This document shows, piece after piece, positions 1 to 8,000 of a DNA stretch of 19,201 nucleotides. The translations under genes were made by a program, and so were the position numbers. The notes under the pieces are model-generated. The model was not told where the DNA came from. It was given only the letters and a program-made list of their open reading frames with translations, and made no database searches. The stretch spans positions 1 through 19,201 of the forward strand of contig JAISGE010000056.1 in the NCBI GenBank assembly GCA_031263265.1, read 5' to 3'. The DNA comes from Treponema sp. (GTDB lineage Bacteria; Spirochaetota; Spirochaetia; Treponematales; Breznakiellaceae). Numbering within the stretch: position 1 is the stretch's first letter; each line of letters starts with the position of its first letter.

Positions 1-183
1 AATCTTATCATGCCCGATATAGTCGTTTATAGACTGGCCGCTTGCCCCAAAAGGACTGCCCAGGGGAAGATGGACCCCCGGATTACCCTTAATTGTTAGG
101 GACTCAGGAATGGCAAATTCACCGCAGGAAACTATGCAAAACGCAGACAGCATCCCCAACAAACCACTCAAGATTTTTCTCAT
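1..183 (-). CDS. Lipoprotein of unknown function, N-terminal part only
   Basis: This is the first 61 codons of a minus-strand gene that runs off the left edge. The start is an ATG at 183-181, preceded by AAGGAG with an 8-base spacer. The protein begins MRKILSGLLGMLSAFCIVSC-GEF: a basic n-region, a hydrophobic stretch and a cysteine at residue 20 preceded by I-V-S. This is an acceptable spirochaetal lipobox, so the mature protein is probably lipid-anchored. The part after the cysteine (GEFAIPESLTIKGNPGVHLP) is followed by a stretch rich in Gly, Pro and Ser. I do not recognise a domain, and function cannot be assigned from this fragment. The gene is divergent from the exported MBL-fold hydrolase. 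Lipoprotein targeting is inferred from the signal sequence alone. Confidence 0.75.
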   Translation of the reverse strand, partial: MRKILSGLLGMLSAFCIVSCGEFAIPESLTIKGNPGVHLPLGSPFGASGQSINDYIGHDKI

Positions 184-455
184 CGTGATTTCTCCTTAAA
201 AATAAACTAAAAATGAAAAGGCTACACATTGCGCCAATCTCAAAACTCGGTTAGTGCCTTCGTTTCCCATGAAATTGGCTTTGGAAAAAACGTCTAGTAA
301 GCCACGTTCGCCCGTTAATAACGGCTACGCAAGCCTAGACGGATCTCCTTAATACATTATATCCTAGTCATAGAACAATTTCAGTTTTTTCGAATGTATT
401 CTTGGGTAAGATTAACAATTTTTCAAGGGCGTGTATAGAAGGAGGGAGGTACCCT
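184..455. other. Divergent intergenic region with nested inverted repeats
   Basis: This 272-base region lies between the start codons of two divergent genes and must hold both promoters. No convincing sigma-70 -35/-10 pair with correct spacing stands out on either strand. It contains a perfect 13-base palindrome, CCGTTA-A-TAACGG, at 312-324. This sits between the inverted hexamers GTCTAG (292-297) and CTAGAC (335-340), giving a roughly 49-base imperfect inverted repeat. It could be an operator or an RNA structure in the leader of either gene. An upstream in-frame ATG at 402 was not used as the start of the MBL gene because the strong ribosome binding site lies at 441-450. Confidence 0.5.
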
Positions 456-1331
456 ATGAAACGGGAAATTATGTGGGGCATTGTATGCGGTATGGCGGCA
501 GTACAGGGCTTTGCCGCGGATGAAGGTATTTTTACCTGCCAGGTGGGAGAATTTACGGTCCACCTCTTGGTAGAAAATCAGGGGCAGGGAAACCCTTCCA
601 TCCTCTTAGGGGCCTCGGGAGAGGTCCTCAACCGGTATATCCCTGGTGGGACGTATCGCTCTGAGGTCAATACCCTGCTCATCCGCAGCCCTGACAGGAT
701 ACTCGTGATAGACACCGGATTCGGGGGCAGTATATTCGAGCACCTGAAAACCTTAGGCGTCGATCCTAGCCAGGTGGATGCGGTACTCCTTACCCACATG
801 CACGGGGATCATATCGGGGGTCTGCAAAAAGGAGGAACCGCTTTGTTTCCCCGGGCTTCCGTATACCTGGCCCAACAGGAAAAAGCCTATTGGACCGAAA
901 CCGCGGCTAATCATGGGGCGGTAGCAGCCCTTGCCCCTTACGGCTCCAAGGTTCGTACCTTTCTGCCCAGACCTATCGGAGCCGGGGAGGAACTGTTTCC
1001 TGGGATCCGGGCTATGGCTGCGTTTGGGCACACCCCTGGGCATACCCTTTACCAAGTAGAATCCAAAGGACAAAAGCTGCTTATCTGGGGGGATCTGATG
1101 CATGTGCAGGATGTCCAGTTTCCCCTTCCTGCTATTTCGGTAAGCTATGATACGGATCCCCAAGCTGCCGGGATCATACGAAAACAGGTTCTGGACTACG
1201 CCGTGCAAAACAAGATCCCCATTGCGGGTATGCACCTCCGCTATCCTGCCATAGGCAGGGTTACCGCTGAAGGCGCAGGCTACCGGTTTAGTCCCCTCAC
1301 TACAGATGCTGCAGAGGGGGTTGACGGGTAA
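456..1331 (+). CDS. Exported metallo-beta-lactamase-fold hydrolase
   Basis: A 291-residue MBL-fold metal-dependent hydrolase. The start is the ATG at 456 because GGAGGGAGGT ends 5 bases before it and the protein then begins with a normal signal peptide (MKREIMWGIVCGMAAVQGFA-AD). A longer reading from 402 would add 18 residues that spoil this signal. Metal ligands are complete: T-H-M-H-G-D-H at 113-119 (His114, His116, Asp118, His119), His196 in GHTPGH, Asp213 in WGDLMH and His260 in AGMHLRYP. A di-zinc hydrolase active outside the cytoplasm is therefore expected. The arrangement resembles the lactonase-like and general MBL-fold hydrolases. The substrate cannot be read from the sequence: a lactone, an ester or a beta-lactam are all possible, and true class B beta-lactamase activity is not implied. 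The gene stands alone between a divergent lipoprotein and a tRNA. Confidence 0.88.
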   Translation: MKREIMWGIVCGMAAVQGFAADEGIFTCQVGEFTVHLLVENQGQGNPSILLGASGEVLNRYIPGGTYRSEVNTLLIRSPDRILVIDTGFGGSIFEHLKTLGVDPSQVDAVLLTHMHGDHIGGLQKGGTALFPRASVYLAQQEKAYWTETAANHGAVAALAPYGSKVRTFLPRPIGAGEELFPGIRAMAAFGHTPGHTLYQVESKGQKLLIWGDLMHVQDVQFPLPAISVSYDTDPQAAGIIRKQVLDYAVQNKIPIAGMHLRYPAIGRVTAEGAGYRFSPLTTDAAEGVDG

Positions 1332-1366
1332 GAACGATATAGGTTAAGCTCTTAATAACATTGTTG

Positions 1367-1440
1367 GGGCGCTTGGCTCAGCTGGTTAGAGCGCCACGTT
1401 TACACCGTGGATGTCAGAGGTTCGAATCCTCTAGCGCCCA
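1367..1440 (+). tRNA. tRNA-Val (anticodon UAC)
   Basis: A complete cloverleaf can be folded. The acceptor stem is GGGCGCT (1367-1373) with AGCGCCC (1433-1439), and the discriminator is A1440. The D-stem is GCTC/GAGC, and the anticodon stem is CCACG/CGTGG (1394-1398 with 1406-1410). The seven-base loop TTTACAC gives anticodon TAC. The T-stem is AGAGG/CCTCT around loop TTCGAAT. The 3' CCA is not encoded (AAC follows A1440), so it must be added by the CCA enzyme. The gene ends nine bases before the stop codon of the convergent polA, and no T-rich terminator lies between them. Confidence 0.96.
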
Positions 1441-1449
1441 AACTGAAAA

Positions 1450-4347
1450 TCAATGAAAATCCCCCCATCTCGTACCGGTCTCCACGCTCACCCTCAAGGG
1501 AACCTTGAGGGTAACCGCAGCTTCCATCTCCTGCTGAACCAGACGAGCGGTTTCTGCAGCGTAATCCTGAGGCACTTCTAGGATAAGTTCATCATGAACC
1601 TGCAAAAGCAGCCGGGCAGGGCTGTTTTCAGCGTTGAGCCGCTGGTCAAGCCGTACCATAGCGGTTTTGACGATGTCTGCAGCAGAACCCTGGATAGGGG
1701 TGTTCACCGCCTCCCGTTCTGCCCCAGCTTTCTCAGTCTTGTTCCGGGAATTAATAGCAGGAATAGCCCGCCGTCGGCCAAAAATGGTGGTAGCATACCC
1801 TGATTCCTCGGCTTGTTTAATGAGTTCATCAATGAAACAGCGGATTCCCGCATAGGTTTTAAAGTAGGCTTCGATAAAAGCTGCAGCTTTGCTGCGGTTT
1901 ATCCCCAATGCATTGGCCAGCCTAAAGGCGCTCATGCCGTACATCACCCCAAAGTTGATGGTTTTGGCAATGCGGCGCTGGTCCCCCTGGACCTGGGTTT
2001 CATCAATGCCGAAAATCAAGGCCGCGGTCCGGGCATGGACATCCTTGCCTTCTTGGAAGGCCGTGATGAGGTTTGCATCTTCCGACAGGTGAGCCAGGAC
2101 CACCAGTTCTATTTGGTTGTAATCCGCGGATATGAGCACCTTCCCCGGCCCCGCGATAAAGGCCTCCCGAATCCGGCGGCCCGCTTCATCCCTAATGGGG
2201 ATGTTTTGTAAATTCGGGTCCCGGCTGGAAAGACGACCGGTTACCGTACCGGTCTGGACAAAAGAGGTGTGTAGCCGGCTCTGGGCATCCGCCATATCCG
2301 CCAAGGTATCCACGTAAGTTGATTTGAGCTTAGCCAGGGTTCGGTGCCGAAGGATGAGGGCAGGGACCGGATCCTCTACGGCCAGCTCTTCCAGTACATC
2401 CACATCCGTGGAATACCCGGTTTTGGTCTTCCTACCCGGTTTGAGCTTCCGCTCGGTAAAGAGGACCTCCTGAAGTTGTTTGGGGGAAGCCAAGTTGAAC
2501 TCATGACCCACCAGTTTATAGGTTTCATGCTGGATCTGCTGTAAGTCAGCGAATAGTTCAAGGCCATAAGCTCTGAGGACCTCTTCTTGAATCTGTATAC
2601 CAACCCCTTCCATTTCCGCCAGCACGGGAAGCAGCGGCATTTCTAGATCCATAAAAAGCCGGAGCGATGCCGCGTGGTTTTGCAGCCTCGGCTCCAGCAA
2701 ATGCCGTAACCGCATGCACAGATCCGCATCTTCCCCAGCATACCGGACCGCGGTTTCCAAGGGTACCTTATCAAAGGTACTGTCCTTAGGTACCACGTCT
2801 TTATAAGCCAGGGGAGTGTATCTAAAAAAGAAAACCCCCAGGGAATCCAGGGAATAGTTCTTCCGTTCAGGATCGAGTAGCCAGGCGGCGACCATAGTGT
2901 CCCAGATTCGGCACTGCCACCGAGGTATACCCCACGCCCGGGAAACTTCGTAGTCGTATTTGGCATTATGGGCAATGATGGTCATGGCCGGATCCGCGAA
3001 CAACGGGGAGAGCCGGTCCCGCACCTGCTCAGGGGGAAGAAAGGGGGAGATCCCCTCATGGGGAACCAGGGGAACATAGACCGCTTCCTTAGGCTTGACC
3101 GCCAAGGAGATACCTACCGGATGGGCATGCCAGGCATCCAGGGAATCGGTCTCAAAATCCAGGGCAAATAAGCCTTGGCTATGGGCCTGTTTCAAAAGGG
3201 CTTCAAGCTCCCCGAGGTTCACGAGTACGCTATAGGTTCCCTCACCCAAGAGCGCGGGATCCACGAGCAGGGCTTGCTTCCCTGATGCGATCCCTTGGAG
3301 CTCGTGCTCAGAGACGATTCCCGGTTCCTGAATCGGTTCAAGCCTTTCAGGAAATCCACCCACAGGGATGGATGTATCCACCTTAGGATCCAAGATCTTG
3401 GCACTTTGCCGGATCCCTTCCCGCAGGAGCATCCTAGCCCCGGCAGAACGGTCCAGGTTTTCCACGGAAAGCGCATCAATCGTCAGGTCAGGGTTCTGAT
3501 TGAGGGACAAGGGAACTGCATAATCCAGGGTGATGAGGGATTTGGAAAAATAGGCCATTTCTTTACCTTGGGCAAGCTTTTTACCAACTGCCCCTTCAAT
3601 GCCCGCAAGATTTTGGTAAATTGCATCCAAAGAACCATAACGGGCAATGAGTTTCACCGCGTTTTTTTCACCGATTCCCATAACCCCCGGTACATTATCA
3701 GAGTTGTCTCCGATAAGGGAGAGCAGATCCAGCACCTGATCAGGGCCTACTCCCCATTGGGCCTTTACCTCAGCAGGACCTACCAGTTCGTAGGGGAACT
3801 TCCCGGTGGCGTTAGTTTTCCCAGGCCGCAGTTCATAGATACCCTGGCCCACCAGTTGCAGCAGGTCTTTATCTTTGGAAATGATGTAACAGGGCCGGTT
3901 TTCATCCGCACATTTTCGAGCAAGCGTCGCCATGATGTCATCCGCCTCGTAACCTGCTACCTGGAAGAACGGCACCCCCAAACATACCAGAAATTCTTCG
4001 ATGAGGGGAACCTGCTCATGGAGATCCTCCGGGGCTTGCTGCCGCGTGGCCTTGTATTCCGGGTACATCTTGTGCCGGAACGTAGGAGTTCGGGAGTCAA
4101 AGGCCACTGCCAGACGGCGAGGCTTCTCAAGGGTATCGAGGAGCGTACCGGTTTTGTCCGCCACCGGAGCCCCGTCATGTACAAGGCTCACTAAGGTTCG
4201 GGCGAACCCTGCAAGGGCTGAAATATTCCGGCCTGCCGGGTTACACAAGGGCCGGTTTACAAACGCAAAATAGAAGCGATAGATAAGACCATACGCGTCT
4301 ATAAGATACAAGGGAGCATTACGCTGCTCAGTGCTTTTTGATGCCAT
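1450..4347 (-). CDS. polA: DNA polymerase I with 5'-3' and 3'-5' exonuclease domains
   Basis: A full-length family A DNA polymerase (965 residues from the ATG at 4347; a GTG directly upstream at 4350 is an equally placed alternative). It fills gaps and removes RNA primers in replication and repair. The N-terminal ~320 residues form the 5' nuclease, with LIDAYGLIYR, the acidic EADD motif and GDNSDNVPGVMGIGEK. The 3'-5' proofreading domain appears active: DFET near residue 398, AHNAKYD near 460 and YAGEDAD near 535 retain all acidic residues. The polymerase domain carries motif A (SADYNQIELV), motif B (KTINFGVMYG, with Phe rather than Tyr at the ddNTP-discriminating position) and motif C (QVHDELI). 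It ends in the usual GTRWGDFH. The ribosome binding site is weak (AAGAG). It lies 102 bases behind the flagellar pair and may be transcribed with it. Confidence 0.97.
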   Translation of the reverse strand: MASKSTEQRNAPLYLIDAYGLIYRFYFAFVNRPLCNPAGRNISALAGFARTLVSLVHDGAPVADKTGTLLDTLEKPRRLAVAFDSRTPTFRHKMYPEYKATRQQAPEDLHEQVPLIEEFLVCLGVPFFQVAGYEADDIMATLARKCADENRPCYIISKDKDLLQLVGQGIYELRPGKTNATGKFPYELVGPAEVKAQWGVGPDQVLDLLSLIGDNSDNVPGVMGIGEKNAVKLIARYGSLDAIYQNLAGIEGAVGKKLAQGKEMAYFSKSLITLDYAVPLSLNQNPDLTIDALSVENLDRSAGARMLLREGIRQSAKILDPKVDTSIPVGGFPERLEPIQEPGIVSEHELQGIASGKQALLVDPALLGEGTYSVLVNLGELEALLKQAHSQGLFALDFETDSLDAWHAHPVGISLAVKPKEAVYVPLVPHEGISPFLPPEQVRDRLSPLFADPAMTIIAHNAKYDYEVSRAWGIPRWQCRIWDTMVAAWLLDPERKNYSLDSLGVFFFRYTPLAYKDVVPKDSTFDKVPLETAVRYAGEDADLCMRLRHLLEPRLQNHAASLRLFMDLEMPLLPVLAEMEGVGIQIQEEVLRAYGLELFADLQQIQHETYKLVGHEFNLASPKQLQEVLFTERKLKPGRKTKTGYSTDVDVLEELAVEDPVPALILRHRTLAKLKSTYVDTLADMADAQSRLHTSFVQTGTVTGRLSSRDPNLQNIPIRDEAGRRIREAFIAGPGKVLISADYNQIELVVLAHLSEDANLITAFQEGKDVHARTAALIFGIDETQVQGDQRRIAKTINFGVMYGMSAFRLANALGINRSKAAAFIEAYFKTYAGIRCFIDELIKQAEESGYATTIFGRRRAIPAINSRNKTEKAGAEREAVNTPIQGSAADIVKTAMVRLDQRLNAENSPARLLLQVHDELILEVPQDYAAETARLVQQEMEAAVTLKVPLRVSVETGTRWGDFH
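1491..1511. repeat. Perfect 9-bp stem-loop inside the 3' end of polA
   Basis: CCCTCAAGG (1491-1499), loop GAA, CCTTGAGGG (1503-1511). This is a perfect inverted repeat in the last 25 codons of polA. On the plus strand it lies 50 bases downstream of the tRNA-Val end, so it could fold at the 3' end of the tRNA precursor. It is not followed by a T-run on the plus strand and so is not a standard intrinsic terminator. It may simply reflect the codons for the conserved TLKVPLRV stretch. Confidence 0.6.
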
Positions 4348-4449
4348 CACGCTACTCTTTATGGTTTATTGGTTTTCAAGATGCTCAGGGTTTACTGGGT
4401 TACCTCCCCAGCTTCTCTGACTTTGATGTTTGCGGGTAATAAGCTTGAC

Positions 4450-4962
4450 TTACATCTGTATATCAATAAACGAAGCGACCCCCGCGCGTGCATATACCGA
4501 TATTCTTCTCAAGGGGCTTGCCCTCAGGGTTTCTATCTGAGCACGAAGCTCCCCCATTTGTTTTGCCAACAGTTCCCGGTTTCGTTTTGACCGGATCAAC
4601 ACTTCGTTTTTACAGACTTCCAGCGCAGCTTTGAGCTTGGTAATCGCAAGCTTTTGGGGGTCTGCAGGATAGGCAGCATCGTACCCCTTTTCAAGGGGAA
4701 GGACGACCTTTTGGATGGAAAAGAGTTCCCTTCCAATCTTTTCTTCGAGTTCCACATAGAAAAGGAGATCTTCACTCCTGCCTTGGGTAATCGCCTCCTG
4801 CTGCTTATCAAGGACGTCAAGATACGAGCCAAACCGGGTCTGTTGGGCGATCAGAAGTTCTCCCAGATACCGCCCTAGGGTACAACAATGATCCACAGGA
4901 GAAAAATCTCCTGAATTTTGCCTTTTCTTCCCAAAACCCTGGGACTGCCCCTGAAATACCAT
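4450..4962 (-). CDS. FlgN-like flagellar export chaperone (putative)
   Basis: A 170-residue, strongly helical, charged protein that starts 8 bases after the fliS stop. Its Shine-Dalgarno (AGGA) overlaps that stop, so the two are translationally linked. After a polar N-terminus of about 30 residues it has long heptad-like helices (LGELLIAQQTRFGSYLDVLD, then a Lys/Glu-rich segment) and a short conserved-looking tail (VYARAGVASFIDIQM). FlgN-type chaperones hold the hook-associated proteins FlgK and FlgL in the cytoplasm and pass them to the flagellar export gate. The assignment rests on size, coiled-coil character, tail and position next to fliS; sequence identity to FlgN is not obvious by eye. 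It could be another small flagella-associated coiled-coil protein. There is no signal peptide or membrane segment. Confidence 0.6.
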   Translation of the reverse strand: MVFQGQSQGFGKKRQNSGDFSPVDHCCTLGRYLGELLIAQQTRFGSYLDVLDKQQEAITQGRSEDLLFYVELEEKIGRELFSIQKVVLPLEKGYDAAYPADPQKLAITKLKAALEVCKNEVLIRSKRNRELLAKQMGELRAQIETLRASPLRRISVYARAGVASFIDIQM

Positions 4963-4970
4963 TACTCGTC

Positions 4971-5420
4971 CTAGCTGGTAATATCAACGCCGGCCCGGGA
5001 CTTCACACTACTTTCAAAGGACGTCTTAGTAACCGCTTCGCCCCAGGCTCCCCGTAGTTCAATGACCATATCCCGAATACTGATGAGGCGCTGCATATCA
5101 AGGCTAATAGTTACTTCTAAAAGTTCCTGATTAAACCAATTATACAGGGAAAAGAGGTTTCGGGCGATTTCCCCGCCCACCTCAAAATCCAGAGACACCA
5201 TTAATTCAGAGATGATCTCCTGGCTTTTGCGGATAGATTTCCCTATCTGTTCGATCTTGCTCGGATTTTTCTCCTGAGTATACTGCTCTAACAGATCCAC
5301 CCCTTGATCCAGATATTTCACCGCTTCATTATACAACATGATGATGAGCTGTCCTTGACCGGCAGTCTTGATTTTGGTCTCCCGATATATAGACAATGCA
5401 TTTGGATTGCTATTCGACAA
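4971..5420 (-). CDS. fliS: Flagellin export chaperone FliS
   Basis: A 149-residue FliS. This cytoplasmic chaperone binds the C-terminal helix of flagellin, prevents premature polymerisation and delivers it to the type III export apparatus. Family features are visible: an N-terminal segment with Y-R-E-T followed by T-A-G-Q-G-Q-L-I-I-M-L-Y-N-E-A, and the four-helix-bundle pattern with A-R-N-L-F-S-L-Y and the L-x-x-I-R-D-M-V helix. The start is TTG at 5420-5418: GGAGGGG at 5432-5426 is correctly spaced for it, and no ATG or GTG is well placed. A candidate sigma-28 promoter lies 40 bases upstream. The C-terminal tail is slightly longer than in many FliS proteins. In spirochaetes the client flagellins form the periplasmic flagellum core. 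Confidence 0.93.
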   Translation of the reverse strand: MSNSNPNALSIYRETKIKTAGQGQLIIMLYNEAVKYLDQGVDLLEQYTQEKNPSKIEQIGKSIRKSQEIISELMVSLDFEVGGEIARNLFSLYNWFNQELLEVTISLDMQRLISIRDMVIELRGAWGEAVTKTSFESSVKSRAGVDITS

Positions 5421-5459
5421 AATGTCCCCTCCACAAATAATATTACTGTATTTCTTTTC

Positions 5460-5486
5460 TTATCGGTACGTTCTTTTTTAATTCTA
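5460..5486 (-). promoter_or_regulatory. Candidate sigma-28 (FliA) promoter of fliS
   Basis: On the minus strand the -35-like TAGA (5486-5483) is followed by 15 bases and ACCGATAA (5467-5460). The enterobacterial FliA consensus is TAAA-N15-GCCGATAA, so this matches 3 of 4 and 7 of 8 positions with exact spacing. The leader to the TTG start would be about 30-35 bases and contains the strong ribosome binding site. The position ahead of a flagellar gene supports the call. No experiment is implied. Confidence 0.6.
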
Positions 5487-5532
5487 AGGTACTTTTACCG
5501 GTTAGTATAAGGAATTTTGGGCAAGGCGCGCA

Positions 5533-6501
5533 TCAGGGCCTGCCCAAACCAATGAGCTTATACAAAAACATGTCCATTAAAAGAATTTCAAGTCCTATAC
5601 CACCGGAACGGACGAGTATGTCATAGTCTCCAATCAAGGAGAGGCAGACATCTACTCCAAACAAATCGTATCTCCGGCTTGCCCGTTCATAATCTTTACG
5701 GGCTTTGGCAGAGGCAAGCCCCAGTTTCTTAAACTCAAACTCGTTGGCTTTTCCCGATGCAACCAGGCCCCTATAATCCCGGAGCTTCCTGAAACACCAG
5801 GCAAGCCCTGCCAAGAGCGCCACCGGAGATTCCTGGGCTCCCAGGAGGGTATGGAGCGATTCAAGGCTTTTGGCTAAATTCCCGGTACTGATCCGGGAAA
5901 ACAGGGTAAACGCGGATTCTTCCCTGGTATGAGAAAGCCATTTTTCCACAGCCTCGCCGGAAATCCCGTCCTTTCCCAGAAACAGCATGAGTCTTGAACA
6001 TTCCCGCTTCAGCGCATCGGTGTTATTCTCTACCAGTTCCAAGATCGCCTCTATGCCGTCTTCACCGATCTTGAACCCATTACGTTTAAAAAAAGATGCC
6101 ACCCATTCCTGTTTCCGGCTTTCAAAGAGTTCCCAGAAAATACGCTTGTTTCCCCCAGGAACCGGGGTTTCCAGGGCTTTGGCAAGGCTCGTCGCCTCAG
6201 ATATGAGGATGAGCGTAGTATGATCCTGGGGCGCTTCTAAATACGAAGCAAGACTCTCCAGCTCTTCCTTTTTTTTCAGGACATCGGCATTTTTAATAAA
6301 AATAAGTCGCTGCTCTGCAAAGAGGGAACCGTTCCGTAATACCGCCACCATGTCCGGTACCGGCGTTTCTCCGGCATAAAAGGAGGTTTCTTCGGGTACT
6401 GTCCCCGAAGAAGCCCGTAAGCGTTGACGGATTTCGTCAATAGCCCCCTGCTTCTCGCCAATCTCGGGTCCTAAAAAAAGAAAACACGTACCCTTAGCCA
6501 T
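5533..6501 (-). CDS. holA: DNA polymerase III subunit delta
   Basis: The clamp-loader delta subunit, about 322 residues, which opens the beta sliding clamp. The N-terminal AAA+-like domain starts FLFLGPEIGEKQGAIDEI (no functional Walker A, as expected for delta). It is followed by the DMVAVLRNGSLFAEQRLIFIKNAD segment that is typical of delta and contacts the clamp. The middle has TTLILISEAT, and the C-terminal collar domain carries LLAGLAWCFRKLRDYRGLVASGK and a final LLMDMFLYKL helix. I chose the ATG at 6501 because AGGTGA lies 8 bases upstream; a GTG at 6513 or ATG at 6510 would add up to four residues. It lies 74 bases after the response regulator and may be transcribed with it or from its own promoter. 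Divergence from E. coli delta is normal for this family. Confidence 0.9.
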   Translation of the reverse strand: MAKGTCFLFLGPEIGEKQGAIDEIRQRLRASSGTVPEETSFYAGETPVPDMVAVLRNGSLFAEQRLIFIKNADVLKKKEELESLASYLEAPQDHTTLILISEATSLAKALETPVPGGNKRIFWELFESRKQEWVASFFKRNGFKIGEDGIEAILELVENNTDALKRECSRLMLFLGKDGISGEAVEKWLSHTREESAFTLFSRISTGNLAKSLESLHTLLGAQESPVALLAGLAWCFRKLRDYRGLVASGKANEFEFKKLGLASAKARKDYERASRRYDLFGVDVCLSLIGDYDILVRSGGIGLEILLMDMFLYKLIGLGRP

Positions 6502-6575
6502 AGCGTACATCACCTAGAAACATAGGTTTCTTCTCCGGTTTTGGACTGAGCCGCAGCCCCATCCTGGGCGGGCTT

Positions 6576-8000
6576 TTATCGTTCTGTCCTTATGTTGTAT
6601 TTTCGTAATTTAGCATGGAGGGTGCTTGGATAAATCCCGATAGCTTCTGCAGTACGGGATATGATACCCCCATATTGGGAAAGCTGGAATTCCAAATACC
6701 CCTTTTCAAAGGATTCTTTTGCCTCATTGTACTTCAATTTCATAATAGCCGAAACATCGGGAAGATTAGAAAAATTTGAAAAAAAATCCGGTTCCCCGGG
6801 ATTCCGTAAAGAGGGACCAAGAGAGCCGGGATTTTGCTGCAAAAGGGCCAGGATCGTCTCCGCCCCGATGATCCCGCCGGCATGCATCACCAGGATCCGC
6901 TCCGCTAAATTCTGCAGTTCCCGAATATTTCCCGGCCACTGGTAGGATTGGAGTAATTGTAAGGCATCGGCATCAAGGTCAAAGGGATCTGAGGCATAGT
7001 GCGCCCCCCCCAATTCATGCAAAAAATGAAACAACAGCAAGGGTATATCTTCAGTCCGCTCCCGCAGAGGGGGCACATAAATCGGGAGCACATTAAGCCT
7101 AAAAAACAGATCTTGCCGAAAACGGCCGGCAATACATTCCTGCTCCAGATCTTTGTTGGTGGCCGCCACGATGCGGACATCCACATCAAGGGTTTTTTCC
7201 CCTCCTACCCGCTCGATCTTCTGTTCTTGAATCACCCGGAGTACCTTGGCCTGCGCGCTGAGGGACATGTCGCCGATTTCATCCAAAAACAAGGTTCCTC
7301 CACTGGCTAGTTCAAACCGGCCCTTACGGCTTGAAACCGCATCAGTAAAGGCCCCCTTTTCATGGCCGAAAAGTTCAGTTTCAATGAGGCTGTCTGGAAT
7401 CGCCGCACAGTTCAGCGCCACGAAGGCTTTTTCTGATCGGGAAGAACCCTGATGAATGGCCCGGGCCACAAGCTCTTTCCCGGTACCGTTCTCCCCGCAG
7501 ATGAGGATCCGGGCATCACTGGCCGCGGCTTGTTTGATCCAGTCCCGGAGCTGTTCGGTTTCCTGGCTTTTACCGATTATTTCATTCTTCTTCTGATGCG
7601 GGCTGTTTTTTTTCAAGGCTTGGTTTTCTTGCCGCAAGTTCTGGACCATAAGGGCGTTTCGGCATACGGTAAGCACCTTGTCCAAGGAAAGGGGCTTTTC
7701 CAGAAAATCAAAGGCTCCCAGTTTTACCGCCCGTACCGCCATATCCACATTGGCATGGCCGGAAATAACCACCACTTCGATAGCCGGCCAGGTGCTGCGG
7801 ATCTTTTCCAAAACTTCCAAACCTCCCATGCGAGGGAGCAGGACGTCCAGAAAAACCAGAGCAATGGGTTTCCGGCTTATCTGTTCCAATCCCTGGATTC
7901 CATCTTCTGCAGTATAGACTCGGTACTGTTCATCTTCCAAGATCGAAGCTAAGGTACTGCGAATCCCCGGTTCATCGTCAATGATAAGGATACTGGTCAT
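6576..8000 (-). CDS. Sigma-54-dependent response regulator, NtrC/NtrX/AtoC type, with a GAFTDA loop
   Basis: A 474-residue enhancer-binding regulator in three parts. The receiver is residues 1-120, with acidic pocket D8-D9, phospho-acceptor D52, T/S80 and K102. The AAA+ domain is about 140-375, with Walker A GENGTGKE at 169-176, Walker B TLFLDE ending D240-E241 and REL/R-finger regions. The Fis-type helix-turn-helix is at about 445-470 (RTAEAIGIYPSTLHAKL). It should be phosphorylated by the kinase encoded just upstream and should activate RNA polymerase containing sigma-54. The start codon overlaps the kinase stop by 4 bases (ATGA), implying coupled translation. The usual GAFTGA loop that contacts sigma-54 reads GAFTDA (D220, codon 7343-7341). 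The other catalytic residues look intact. The best family name (NtrX versus AtoC) cannot be settled by eye. Confidence 0.93.
   Translation of the reverse strand: MTSILIIDDEPGIRSTLASILEDEQYRVYTAEDGIQGLEQISRKPIALVFLDVLLPRMGGLEVLEKIRSTWPAIEVVVISGHANVDMAVRAVKLGAFDFLEKPLSLDKVLTVCRNALMVQNLRQENQALKKNSPHQKKNEIIGKSQETEQLRDWIKQAAASDARILICGENGTGKELVARAIHQGSSRSEKAFVALNCAAIPDSLIETELFGHEKGAFTDAVSSRKGRFELASGGTLFLDEIGDMSLSAQAKVLRVIQEQKIERVGGEKTLDVDVRIVAATNKDLEQECIAGRFRQDLFFRLNVLPIYVPPLRERTEDIPLLLFHFLHELGGAHYASDPFDLDADALQLLQSYQWPGNIRELQNLAERILVMHAGGIIGAETILALLQQNPGSLGPSLRNPGEPDFFSNFSNLPDVSAIMKLKYNEAKESFEKGYLEFQLSQYGGIISRTAEAIGIYPSTLHAKLRKYNIRTER

Noticed and set aside
402..455. 18-codon N-terminal extension of the MBL hydrolase
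   Set aside because: It has no ribosome binding site at 402, while a strong site precedes ATG 456, and the signal peptide only makes sense from there.
3295..4194. A 299-residue open frame on the plus strand opposite polA
   Set aside because: It lies wholly antisense to the well-supported polA gene, has no ribosome binding site and no recognisable domain. It is a codon-bias shadow.
7452..7952. A 166-residue plus-strand open frame opposite the response regulator
   Set aside because: It is antisense to conserved receiver and AAA+ coding sequence, and its protein shows no family features.
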